This document shows, in pieces, positions 1 through 9,648 of a stretch of 19,484 nt of DNA. The stretch's first letter is position 1, and every line of letters starts with the position of its first letter. The translations under genes were made by a program, and so were the position numbers. Below the pieces are notes generated by a model, which was given only the letters and a program-made list of their open reading frames with translations, did not search any database and had not been told where the DNA came from. The stretch is from Fonsecaea monophora (lineage: Eukaryota > Ascomycota > Eurotiomycetes > Chaetothyriales > Herpotrichiellaceae): positions 1 through 19,484 of the forward strand of contig NW_019174138.1 in the NCBI RefSeq assembly GCF_001642475.1, read 5' to 3'.

Positions 1-273
1 GCCTCGTAGCGCTCGCTCGTACATCTCTTCCGCCTCCTTAAGCTTCCCTTGATCAGAGTAGAGGAGGCCGAGATTATGAACCGTATCGAGTGTCGACGTA
101 TGCTCCGGCCCGAGCGCTTTCTCGCAGCCTCGTAGCGCTCGCTCGTACATCTCTTCCGCCTCCTTAAGCTTCCCTTGATTAGAGTAGAGGAGGCCGAGAT
201 TATGAACCGTATCGAGTGTCGACGTATGCTCCGGCCCGAGCGCTTTCTCGCAGCCTCGTAGCGCTCGCTCGTA
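1..273 (-). repeat. Tandem 126-nt repeats coding near-identical TPR units
   Basis: Positions 1-126 and 127-252 match at 125 of 126 bases. A third copy starts at 253, is identical for about 21 bases and then diverges. The period equals 42 codons, the usual unit of the TPR_10/TPR_12 repeats of fungal STAND receptors. The single difference (C at 54, T at 180) changes a codon from Asp to Asn in the YS-[D/N]-QGK loop. The array continues beyond the left edge, so its copy number is unknown. Confidence 0.95.
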
Positions 274-2495
274 AATCTCTTCCCCTGCTTTAAGTTGAAC
301 CTGCTGAGTTAATAGCTCAGCGATAAGAACGGCTCTCGAGAGTCGATCATCAGCTAGATCTTCCATAACGTCACCACGACGGTCGTGAATGTATCCAAGC
401 CGTAACGCATGTGTTGTCAAATCGGCCAGATGGAAATGTCCAAGAGAATAAAAGTCTTCTTGTTCGACCGATGCCCCCACACAGTCGAAAGCGTACCAAT
501 ACTGCGTCTCGTCCACCACCTCGTTCAGTGTCGCTAACGTCCAATCGTGTACACAGGTATGCATACTCCATGAGGCCACCGACGTCTGCACCTCCAGAAA
601 GCAGTAGCTCGTTAGCTTTCTCATCGTACTTTCGAACTCGACATCGCTGGAAATCACGCCACGCAGCCACGGCGGTGACTCGTTAGAGAGCCCCGCGCGG
701 AACAGCTCGTACCAGAACCGTCGATTACTAAAGTATGCTAGCAATCCCAACCACCTCGCCGCGTCCGCGTCCTCGTGTTGGAGTCTAGAATATGAGAGAT
801 CCCATGTGGTGTAGAGTGTGCGTTCCTGATACTCCTGGAGTGGAAGGGACCGCTGTGGGTCGATATTCCAGTGCTGCTCGTACTCTTCAAGATACCGTTC
901 GAAAGTGAAGGTGCTGTAGCGAAGATATGCTCCGGCGGTGGCCAATGCGAGGGGGAGACCAGCGAGTCGTTCAACAAGCCGCCGCGCATGGCTATCTAAA
1001 GAGTGACAATGAGTAAGTCTCTCTTAGACATCATCGATAGACTTACCAGAGCTAGTATCTTTCCGTCGAGATCGACTTTCTAGAATTTCAACGCCTTCTT
1101 CAACTCTCTGGAGAGGCTGCAGCCGAAGCTCCGACCCCGCCACAAGATCCGGCCGCCGTGTCGTCACGATGATCGCGCCGTGAGAGACATATGGGTAATA
1201 TAGTTCAATATGATACTGACCGGGCTCATCGTAGTTGTCGAAAATGAGCAGCCATCGCGTGTTCTTCTTGTCCGACAACCATCGCCGTATCTGGATTAGG
1301 GTCTGATCGTCCTGTAGTCCTTCCGTATCCCGGACATCAAAGATGGCCGCGGCCACGAGCCGGAAACTGTCCTTGAGCGTGGCCTCCGACACCGCATTGA
1401 GCCAGAAGATCGAGTCGTACTCCTCCTGGTGGCGCTTCGCGAACGCGATAGCTAACTGTGTCTTACCCATGCCACCCGTCCCTCCGACCACTAGCCGTCG
1501 CTGCTCCGGAGACGAGTCACCGGGTCGCAGAATCTCTCGCATTTTCGTAATCTCCGACTCACGCCCGATGAAGAGTTCCTTGTCGATATGAGGTGCCTGA
1601 CCGAGGCAGAGACCAATAGGCTGTCGGAAGCCCAAGTCCGCTTTCTGTCTGAAGACTATATCTATAAGACGATTAGCTTGATCTATTCACAAGAACTGAA
1701 CATTCAACGTGTGGAAAGAGGACATATGTTCTAGGAGATTGGCGATTGGAAAGGCCACGAATATTCAGTCGCGAACCTGACAAAGTATATAGCTCGAGGC
1801 ACGCACAGACACCGAAAGCGTCGCCGTCTACTCGCCTTTTACCCTCCCACTGTTCAATGAAAATGTCATCCTCGTGGCTAGTTCTTACCAATGTTCTGCG
1901 TTGTCACCGGCCCATTATTATTGATCTGTTGCCCGCTGCCGGTGTTATTCATCTGCGCCCCACCCTGGCTGTTGAACGTCATCCCCGAGCCCGCCTCGTC
2001 CGGCACTGACGACTGCACCGATTTCATTTCTTGGACGATCTTCTCCAGCTCCGCCATCTGCTCCGGTTTGGCAGACTTGACCGCATGATGGTTGACCACC
2101 AGTTGTACGTCCTCCGTAATCGACACCATCAGCTCTTCCACCTTGTTGCCCTGGCCCAGTCTCTTGATGACTTTGATGTATCGTTTCTCCCACCCATCGT
2201 TTTCCCCGGGTAGGACCTTCTCGAAGATTTGTCTTAGATTTCCCGCCTTTTCATCGCATCCTTCCAGCGTCTTCTCTAACGCCTCGCAGACGTCCACAGG
2301 CAGGGAACCTTGGATCGATTGAAGGTGGCTCTTACAGGTCTCGAGGGTGTTACGGATGATAGGGAGTCGGCGTCCTACGGCGTGGAACGTGTCTGATAGC
2401 TTTATGTCTTTCTGTACGCCGTCGTAGACCTTGATTGAGGCATCAATGATACTGATGACGGCCGAGGTCGCGCCGATCACTTCCAGCCCGGACAT
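1..2495 (-). CDS. NOD-like receptor (STAND): SesA domain, sigma-like motif, NB-ARC, TPR repeats; 3' end beyond window
   Basis: Proposed exons on the minus strand are 2495-1889, 1661-1047 and 995-<1, giving at least 739 residues with the C terminus outside the window. Residues 1-165 (start MSGLEVIGATSAVISI) resemble the SesA/NACHT_N helical domain. Residues 169-202 are a Gly/Asn/Gln-rich sigma-like segment. NB-ARC follows, with Walker A GGTGGMGKT (262-270), Walker B WLLIFDNYD (339-347), IIVTTR (366-371), GLPLALATAGAYLR (420-433) and an MHD-like MHTCVHDW (552-559). TPRs start near 640. Both introns are phase 1: 1662-1888 (GTAAGA...TTATAG; an acceptor 6 nt downstream is also in frame) and 996-1046 (GTAAGT...TTTAG). 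The NB-ARC frame has no ATG of its own before the domain and meets a stop at 1689-1687, so one spliced gene is favoured over two. The start at 2495 is the first ATG. By family knowledge such proteins sense non-self and trigger cell death; the ligand is unknown. Confidence 0.88.
1889..1991 (-). other. Sigma-like amyloid (prion) motif region between the SesA and NB-ARC domains
   Basis: This stretch encodes residues 169-202 of the receptor. It is built from short Gly/Asn/Gln/Thr units (GSGMTFNSQGG, MNNTGSGQQ, INNNGP) with aromatic residues almost absent. The spacing of G-x-G, Q-x-NN and NNTGSG resembles the sigma motif known from SesA/SesB/STAND gene clusters in filamentous fungi, where it passes an amyloid template between receptor and effector. 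The assignment is from memory of the motif; amyloid formation is inferred, not seen. Confidence 0.6.
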
Positions 2496-4753
2496 CTTAA
2501 GAGTACGCGTCAACGGGTCTAGTAAAGCTTATTCTCCGAAACCGTACAGAGAGCGCTCGACTGAGGATTTAGTTTCAAAACGACGACTGCGTAGCGATTT
2601 AGAAGCTATCGGGTAGAGGGTAAAAGCGACCATGGTCAAGCTGAGGGGTAGCTGAATAAGTCCGGTGACCACGTAGGCAGCCACCACAAGCAAATCGCTA
2701 CGAGGCCGTGATGGTTATCTGCAGCTTCAGGCGCCAATGTTCAGATCACGTGTAAATACTCAATGTCAGTGATTTCGCTCCATGAGATCAGTTACTACCT
2801 AGTACCGTACAGTACAGTACCGTGTGAAGGGGAATGTTTCGTGATTTGTTACTGACTGACGAGTAACCGTCATTTTGATCCTCAATACGATTGGTGTATT
2901 CTTCGGCAAAGCTTGATCGATCTAGCGAATGATGGATCTGCTAACGCTCCACTCCGAAGAAAAGAATCTTTTCGAATGTATTTGGGGAGGAAACCGGTTT
3001 TGCAAGTCTCTGTATGTGACGAGGTAGATCCTGTCTCCATACGAGCAGTGTAGTACCTCGCAGAGTCATGGTTCTCTTAGATGTTCCTGAATTGGCCACG
3101 TAGCCCATGAGTGGATATACTCGATGCAGGCTCAGTAAAGACTCTAGTGCAAGGGTCCCCTCCTTTTCGTGGTGTCCTTTTTCTCCCATGGTCATACATA
3201 CATACATCAGGGGCGTTGAATACTCGTATGTCCGTATGTAGAAGGCAGAGACCATACATACAACCCCGGAAATACAGTCCGAACAAATTTGGCTACCTAG
3301 AGATGCACGCGACCCCGTTTGTCCGTTGTCCGTGTCAACCCCCCACAATAGGCAGGCTGGCAGGCCCGTATTCGGTTTTGGCAAGTCTCGTCAACATTAC
3401 CTCGTGCATTTCATCACGTCCGTCCATCACGTCCCGCGTCCCGCGTCTCGCGTCCACTTGAAATAACTCGTACGCAGTTGCCAGGTTGCCAGTTTGCGAG
3501 GTTCAGGGTCAGGGTGCCAGGGTAGAGTTGACGCGACGCGACAAGACAACTCGATCAACGGGTTCTCCTCCTGGCCCATCGTGGTGGTGGTGGAGTGTGC
3601 ACATAGAGTGATGCGTACGAACATCCAGCGACCACGCCGGAAAATAAATCCGGGATGAACAAGTTGTGGATAGAAACTCGGTGCCCCGTTGGAAGAAAGA
3701 GCCGCTAAAAAAGAAAGTAAGCTTTGAAATTGAAATGGAGACGGAGATAGGTTCCAGTCAATGACCGGAAATACGATTCTGTGGAAAGTGATTGGATGGA
3801 TCATCTGAGGAGGTGCTGACGGAAGATATCACTACAAGGATATTAGTGGAGGGGGGGAGTAATCTGGATTGGGGGGTATTAGTGACTATTTTGGATATGA
3901 ACTACGAGAACCTCGTAATTGGCGAAGTAATGAACGTTATACCAGAGTGGGAGGAGCTAGTGTATGTACGTGAGTACCTCGTACGAGGTAGCTACCTACT
4001 TGTTAGAGTAAAGGACTACGTAAATAGACCTAGCGAGCAGAATCGTCCTCCGTCTCAAGTCTCCGGAAGACATTGGTAGCTATCTATGTACCAAGTACTG
4101 GTACCAGCACAACATAGCGTCCATCAACATGCTCAACCGGCCAACCATGTCGCTTCGGCTTTTCCATCCGGGCCGTTACATCATTTTCATGTCTCTTGAC
4201 GGAAACACCTCCACGACTAATTATCATTGAATGCAGCCCCTGTTGCGCCCCTGGTATCCGCCGTGACGTCCCAGGACCACCTACCTACTATGTAAGTACC
4301 TACTCGTGGTTCCCCTTGGGACCCTAGAATACTCAACTCGTCACGCCGGGACCTGTAGAGATACATACACAACAAGTGAGTTTTATCGAGCATATGCAGT
4401 TTTTGTTTTTGTTTCCCAAGGCGAGAAATAATAATAAATAATAAAAGACGGTTCTAGACCTCGTCGTTGTTGTCATCGTTCGAAATATATCCGGCCCCCC
4501 ACCAGGAGGGGAGGTTTTCATCTGATATTTTGTGCCCCGGAACAGACAAGCAGACAGACAGACCGCTGGATCTTGTTTCCGGCAAAGGGGAAAAAAAATA
4601 TGGGTCTGCCCGTAAATCTATTACAGAGGCAAATGCGCTTCATCGGTGACCCTCGCGCGGCCCCTTGGCGCTTCTGGTATCCAGAGAAACCCTCGTCCCA
4701 GAATATGCCCGGGTGTATTTTTTTCTTTTTCATTTCTCGATTGTAGGCCTCAG
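2496..4753. other. Gene-free spacer between the divergent receptor and Zn2Cys6 genes
   Basis: I see no convincing gene in these 2.26 kb. Open frames of up to about 147 codons lack family features and splice logic. The spacer is rich in GTAC-containing words such as TACCTCGTA, GTACCTAC and a pair of AGTACCGT copies at 2801 and 2816. It also holds a short CATA run near 3190 and an E-box CACGTG at 2747-2752, about 250 bases upstream of the receptor start. A pyrimidine-rich stretch ending in TTGTAG just before 4746 could be a 3' splice site of a 5' UTR intron of the regulator gene. Confidence 0.6.
3975..3990. repeat. Perfect 16-bp palindrome TACCTCGTACGAGGTA
   Basis: The sequence equals its own reverse complement over all 16 bases, and the flanking bases do not extend it. 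The half-site TACCTCGTA recurs nearby and near 8396. It could bind a dimeric protein or be a relic of dispersed intergenic repeats; nothing here decides. Confidence 0.6.
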
Positions 4754-5569
4754 ATGTCTATCGAGATGTCAGTCTCACCCGCAGGACCGCCCGCGACTAC
4801 TATGCTGTCGACCGCTGTAGCTCGTCGAGCAGAGCCTCCGCAACACCAACTCAATCCCGATGCTTCCAACAGTGTCCCGCGACCCCTCCTACCCCGGCTG
4901 CAGAGTTTGACGACCGCCTCGTTCTTGGGCATGATGACATCCCGGAAAATCGGCAAACGGGCTCGCACCAACGTCACCGTCGCCTGCGACGGATGCAAGC
5001 AGGCGAGAGCAAAGTGCGACGGCAAGCAGCCCTGCCAGCGGTGCGCGAGACGGTCGTCGGGCTGCAGATACGACCAGGCCCACGACCGTCGGCAACATCG
5101 CGGATCCACCGACGAGATACAGGCGCTGACTGCGCGGTTGGTTCGCTACCAGCGCGTCATCTACCTGCTCCGCAACTCCTCCCCCAGGGACGCAGCCAAC
5201 ATTCTCCAGCGCTTGAGGTTGACATCCGACGCCGACGCGGCGGGAGATCAGAAACCCCTTCCTCCTACCGACGTTAGCTTTGTGGCCGCCGTGCAGTTCT
5301 TGCTGCAGACCGAGCACGACTCGTCCACGGCCAGCAGTCTGGAGGAGACGGCCGCCTTGGTCGACTGTGTCAGGCGTGACATGGACGATGATCCGCCGCC
5401 GCAGCACTCGCCAGCCACCCCCAAGAAGCCGTCCCCGGCCCCGCCTGGTCGTGAGAATGACGAGATACCCCGTCCCAAAACTCACAGCAGGGCCGACTTT
5501 ACCGTACAGGGCCTCTTGTGTCAGGAAGTCAGGGACGAGGGGAACCCGTCGACACAGCACCTGACCTGA
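4754..5569 (+). CDS. Short Zn(II)2Cys6 transcription factor
   Basis: A single uninterrupted exon codes 271 residues. The binuclear zinc cluster has the classical spacing C78-x2-C81-x6-C88-x5-C94-x2-C97-x6-C104, with the basic RKIGKRAR stretch just ahead. After the linker, residues around 115-145 form a probable dimerisation helix (EIQALTARLVRYQRVIYLL), followed by an ILQRLR segment typical of NirA-like fungal regulators. The C-terminal part is Pro/Ser/charge-rich and there is no recognisable fungal-specific TF middle-homology domain, so the protein is much shorter than the usual 600-900 residues. The start is the first in-frame ATG after the upstream pyrimidine tract; a second ATG lies four codons on. 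Expected role: nuclear DNA-binding regulator of unknown targets. It is divergent from the STAND receptor, 2.26 kb away. Confidence 0.85.
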   Translation: MSIEMSVSPAGPPATTMLSTAVARRAEPPQHQLNPDASNSVPRPLLPRLQSLTTASFLGMMTSRKIGKRARTNVTVACDGCKQARAKCDGKQPCQRCARRSSGCRYDQAHDRRQHRGSTDEIQALTARLVRYQRVIYLLRNSSPRDAANILQRLRLTSDADAAGDQKPLPPTDVSFVAAVQFLLQTEHDSSTASSLEETAALVDCVRRDMDDDPPPQHSPATPKKPSPAPPGRENDEIPRPKTHSRADFTVQGLLCQEVRDEGNPSTQHLT

Positions 5570-6278
5570 CCGGTACATATTGAGAGAATGTCTTGTTACC
5601 TTTTCTCTAGAGAGAGAGTTCTTGAGAAAATCCTTGAAAAGCGTCGCAAAGTGACTTTTACTAGGGCCGCTTGAAGAAGCGCGCCCGCGTCCTCGCGGGT
5701 TGGTGATGATGTCAAATCAAGTCAAGTCAAATGTGTTGTATACGGAAGATCGTAAGAGCCACTGGCTGATTGACTGTTTATATGCCATATTGCCACGTGC
5801 TCAGCCACCCAATCACCCAACGTGCCAGCTTGTGCCAGCCCATGTACGCAGGTACTCCGGATCGGAGATTCTTTCATCCAGTTGGACCTGCCCAATGCCC
5901 CTCACCAGTTATAGTTGGACTCCGGGCGCGAGGAACACTAATGACAAGGAAAGAGGAAGAGAGACAAAGAGAGAAAAGGGATCTCATGTTACTTGTGTTT
6001 ATTATCATCTTTCGACCGATATGTCAACGAGACAAGGGGCTAGTCGTGCAAACGTACGAGTAAACAAGTCCCTCGTATCCCCTCTCCCATTCTCCTATTA
6101 GGGTCTGCACAGGTATGTGAATTTAATTTCCGGACTCATAACTCTCAAAATAGCGAAGCTTCTCTCCTTCTCTTGTCTCTGTTACAGGTTGTCCCCGCGC
6201 GGTGGCACCTAGGAGGCGATCCAAAGGGTACGGAACGAGACTGTCACCCCGCAGCTTGCTTGTTTGCTACCTTCCTGC
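5570..6278. other. Convergent intergenic region
   Basis: This is the shared 3' flank of the plus-strand Zn2Cys6 gene and the minus-strand phosphatase gene. I see no gene, only short frames without features. It holds an E-box-like CACGTG at 5794-5799 and an AG-rich stretch around 5945-5980. No clear polyadenylation signal stands out. Confidence 0.6.
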
Positions 6279-7993
6279 TCAAGCCTTGATCTGGGCATCC
6301 GCACTCGCCACGCCGCTGGATCCGTTGCTCGCCGTCCGGTTGAGCCTGCGCTTGCTGACGAGTCTGAGGCCGCCGACCAACATGATCAAGAGTTCGGCGC
6401 CGAGGATGACCCCCAGGGTGACCATGGCGCCGATGACGCCGGCCACGGCCTTGCTGATGCCACCGCCGCCGTGATGCTCAGACGAGCTGGAGCTGGAGGA
6501 TCCGACGGCCGTGGAATTGTCGTCGCCCAGCGCGCTGGGGCTGCACACGCCGGTGGAGTTGCCGCAGGCGCTGCACCACTGGGCCTGCGAGCCGATGGCG
6601 AATTTGTTCGAGGACTCGACGAACTCGGACCACGGGATCGGGGAGCGGTTGGTGCCGAACAGGGGGAATTCGACCGGCTCGCTGATGTTCGAGGTGGTGC
6701 CGTTGTGGAAGTAGAAGCGGACGCTGATGTCGTCGGCCGAGGGGAAGGCGGCGCCGCTCCCCACCGTGGCGTTCGTCACGAGCTCCCACACGAGGCTGGA
6801 CGCGTAGTCGGGGACGCCGTAGAAGAGCGGGCTGGCGGCCGTGAGGTTGGCGAGGCCAAAGTACGAGAGCATCCCGGCGTAGGCGCCGAACTGGATGTTG
6901 AGCACGTTCTTGCCCTTGCCCGCGATGGTGCCGTTGAGGGCCTCGACGACCTGAGCGGCCATGATCGACCCGGTAACGGCACGGATGGGTTCGCTCTCGT
7001 TGTATGCCAGGCCCCATTCGTGCTCGTCGGCCAGGGTGCGGAGTTGGAAGAAGTCGGCGTCGTCGGGGAGGGCGACGCTGGCGTTGTGGATGCTCGCCAC
7101 GTTTAGCAAGTCGAAGATGGTGTATGCGTTCTTGAAGCTGGTCTGGGACTCGGTGTAGGTCCGGTTCACGAAAGGTTGCATGTCCGCATAGAAGCCCTTT
7201 GTGCGGTTCAGGGTGGACTGGTATTCGTCGCTCAAGAAGTAGTTGTTGGAGCTGATCTGGGCACTAGATCATAGAAACACGACACATAAACACATTAGTA
7301 TATGATATTCTTGTTCATTTCCACTTCAGAGCTTTCTCACTAAAGTGTGTCAAGCAGCCTGCCCTGTCCGCACTCTTGATGGAGGAAGGGAATAGGTAAT
7401 GCTACTCCGGAAAGAAATGACAAGGAACTCACTTGGCACAATTTGTCGCCCCTTGCAGCCAGGCAGCGTCTTCACTTCCGGCGCCGTTGGCAACCGTCTG
7501 CACGGGAATCAGTTGGTAGCCGTTCAAAGGTGTCTGCACGACAGTGCCATTGCGAAGTGTCTGGCTGCCCAACGTCGCGCCGACCGGTGGGTAGAGGCCT
7601 TGGAGGAAACCCATGGCGGATGGCATGAGGACATTGTCGAGAGGCGCTGATGCTGTGATCTGAGACAGCTTGACCGTGTCGGGCTGGAGGCCGAAGATAC
7701 GACGGCTGCCATCACTGGCGACGTAGCGGTTGCGATAGTAGGTGCCCGAAGTGAAAACTTCCTGTTATTTATTCCTGTTAGTCAAATTGCGCCTACCATC
7801 TTAAAAGAGCAGCTGATCAGAAGAGCCCGGTGGTTCGACAACATACCTCATAGCCAAGGTCCGTGAGAACAGTTGGTGGTGTCGCCTTTGCAGTCCTATC
7901 TCCATGTCTGGAGAAGAGGTAGACACCGAGGACGGTCTCGGCGGCCGCAGTGGAGCATGCCACGGAGGCGATGAGAAGAGCTGAGCTGCGCAT
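6279..7993 (-). CDS. Histidine-phosphatase (branch 2) family protein, secreted and membrane-anchored
   Basis: Exons on the minus strand are 7993-7847, 7761-7433 and 7263-6279, giving 486 residues. Introns are 85 nt (GTATGT...AACAG) and 169 nt (GTGAGT...ATCTAG, branch TACTAATG). Residues 1-18 are a signal peptide ending STAAA. The phosphatase signature SRHGDR (28-33) supplies the nucleophilic His30. Many N-glycosylation sites (NRT, NAS, NGT, NLT, NST) fit an extracellular protein. A CSAC...C knot near 389-399 and a Ser-rich linker precede a transmembrane helix at about 428-457 and a basic tail KRR. The usual C-terminal His-Asp pair is not visible: the matching strand reads NIQFGAYAGM (near 284-287). 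Substrate is unknown; acid phosphatase or phytase activity is only a family-level guess. The last exon has a strong G/C bias at third positions. Confidence 0.87.
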
Positions 7994-9516
7994 GGTGACG
8001 AGAGCTGTTGTGGTGGTAGAAGAATAGGTATGAGCGAGGGATCCTTTAAAAATGCTAGAATGTCACACCACCAGATTCCTGCTCTAGAACACACTGGTCT
8101 GCACAGCGACAGTATAATCAAAAGAAGTCAGAACTATACCTTTGGCCAGCAGCAAACACCACCTTTTGTCGACACAAGCTTGGTGTTGTGCCGTCAAGTG
8201 TATACTTCAAGGCTGAGGAGGAGAAGGAGGAGAAGGATTCAGTTTTCTGGGCAGGTCGGGCTCTCCTACCGTAATAAGTACATGTTCAGCGAGGGCGACG
8301 GGGGAATCGTCTTATCGCTCCGCAATTCGCGCGACGGGTCGCACGATCACATGTGGAAACAGCAACAAGAGGAAAAGTTTTTACCCCGCGGACATCGTAC
8401 CTCGTAGTCGGACATGGCCGGCTCATTCCTAGTTTCTTTTAGTAGGGAATGCGACGTTGAAATCAAAAGTGGGTATCGGTGATCGAGAGATGGGGGAATG
8501 AAAGCCTAGCCGAAATATCTCTGGCCGGCACATATTACCCTGACGGGACTGCGTGAGAACCATTGACCGTGCCAATGAAGAGAGCTCTCAGGTTCTTCAA
8601 GTGAGGAGCATCAAGACTCTGGAGGAGCAGAAGTGGGTAGCTTAGCCCTGGAAGCCAATGCGAAAAGCTTGAACTGCTGGAATGCTGCTAGCATACGTAG
8701 AAGTAAGAGACCTGGTGGCGCTCCAGGCTGACAGTGCAGATGTGCGTTCCTCTGAGCAACAAGGGTATTGGTTGGTGGCAGGTTGCGTGGCAAAGACAAG
8801 ATAGACGAAGAGCCAGAGCCAGAGCACGACGAGGAACCTCCCTCCCTGTCGTTAAATTCACTGCCCAACAGAGATCAGACAAGCAGAAGATCGCTGATCG
8901 TAAGGTGAGTGAGGGGAAAAAGTTCGGGTAAGAGTAGCAAAACCAATGGCCAAATGATCAGAGCCCGGAAAAGACGGAAGCCCACGAAGCCAGAGCCATC
9001 GCAGCCCATCAGAGGCTTAACATTGACCCCGGCTTAACTGGATAGCCGAATGCCCACCAAAACCTACCCCAAGAGGTCCAAGCTTCGGGTGAATGAGCTG
9101 CCTAGGGTCTGCTGGAAGACACAAATAAGCGGCACAACCGGGCATCAAGTCATGTTTGCCTCTGCTTCGATGCTAGACTCCCCATATCATGGCTATGACT
9201 CGGTCACGACTGACGGTATTGACACCTGTAGGAGGAGAGTCTTTTGGCGAGCGAGGTCCGGAGAGAATAGCCCGTGGAAAGGGAAAATTCCCAATGGCAC
9301 CAGAGGAAGAGTCGGTATCGGCGCTCCCTGCAAGTCGTGACGCTCCCTAGGGACAGCTACCTCCGCGAAGACTCCCCCAGACTTTGCAAAGCGCTGCTGT
9401 CTTTCGGGTGAAGGAGGAGCACCAAAGGGGAGGCAGGTATTAATAATAGCAAGACTCCGAGACGAGACAGCGATCTCGGAGTTCCCCAAATTAGCAAAGT
9501 GGCTGCCTCCACCGCT

Positions 9517-9536
9517 CTCGAAACCAGGGTTTCGAG
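9517..9536. repeat. Perfect inverted repeat CTCGAAACC-AG-GGTTTCGAG
   Basis: Two 9-base arms separated by two bases are exact reverse complements. It lies about 115 bases upstream of the SDH flavoprotein ATG, so it could be a dimer-binding regulatory site. It was checked as a tRNA T-arm, but the flanks do not fold as a tRNA. Confidence 0.6.
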
Positions 9537-9631
9537 ATTGTCTCGGAGATTCGACGTTGCCTTCTCGTTTGTTCCTGTCTGGAGTCTCTGTTCTGCTTGC
9601 ATCTCCGGTTTTGGGTGATATAGACGGGGTC

Positions 9632-9648
9632 GTCATCTTATAGATGAC
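9632..9648 (+). promoter_or_regulatory. Hairpin (7-bp stem, 3-nt loop) directly before the SDH flavoprotein ATG
   Basis: GTCATCT and AGATGAC are exact reverse complements around the loop TAT. The 3' arm ends at the base before the ATG at 9649. If it lies in the mRNA leader it could slow start-codon selection. Role inferred only. Confidence 0.45.

Larger units (their letters stand above)
7994..9648. other. Divergent intergenic region between the phosphatase and SDH flavoprotein genes
   Basis: I find no supported gene in these 1.65 kb. Minus-strand open frames at 8611-8882 and 9193-9636 have no recognisable domain, and the first group mostly lacks an ATG. A purine-rich GAG/AAG tract lies near 8213-8237. 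A perfect 9+2+9 palindrome lies at 9517-9536 and a hairpin abuts the downstream start codon. Promoters of both flanking genes must lie here. Confidence 0.55.

Noticed and set aside
1024..1635. NB-ARC segment as a separate gene
   Set aside because: It has no ATG before the conserved domain start and an in-frame stop upstream at 1689-1687; phase-compatible splice sites join it to the SesA exon and to the TPR exon.
1673..1891. Minus-strand 72-codon frame inside the first receptor intron
   Set aside because: It has no ATG start, is out of frame with both flanking exons and shows no recognisable motif. A small extra exon cannot be fully excluded.
3427..4079. Minus 3427-3804 and plus 3792-4079 open frames
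   Set aside because: There is no recognisable domain, no supporting splice structure, and the sequence is typical of the surrounding spacer.
6264..7106. Plus-strand open frame of 280 codons
   Set aside because: It is antisense to the phosphatase last exon and its composition (Gly/Ala/Arg/Val-rich) follows from the G/C bias of that exon; no domain is seen.
8611..8882. Overlapping minus-strand frames, one with a hydrophobic start resembling a signal peptide
   Set aside because: The hydrophobic frame begins with GTG rather than ATG, three frames are equally open, and no family is recognised.
9480..9550. Possible tRNA suggested by TTAGCAAAGTGGC and a GGTTTCGAG element
   Set aside because: The T-arm and acceptor stems do not pair and no anticodon arm can be placed; the second element is half of a palindrome.
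9193..9636. Minus-strand 147-codon frame divergent from the SDH flavoprotein gene
   Set aside because: It starts with ATG but has no domain, signal or coding-like features that I recognise. It lies in the probable promoter and its start overlaps a hairpin arm.
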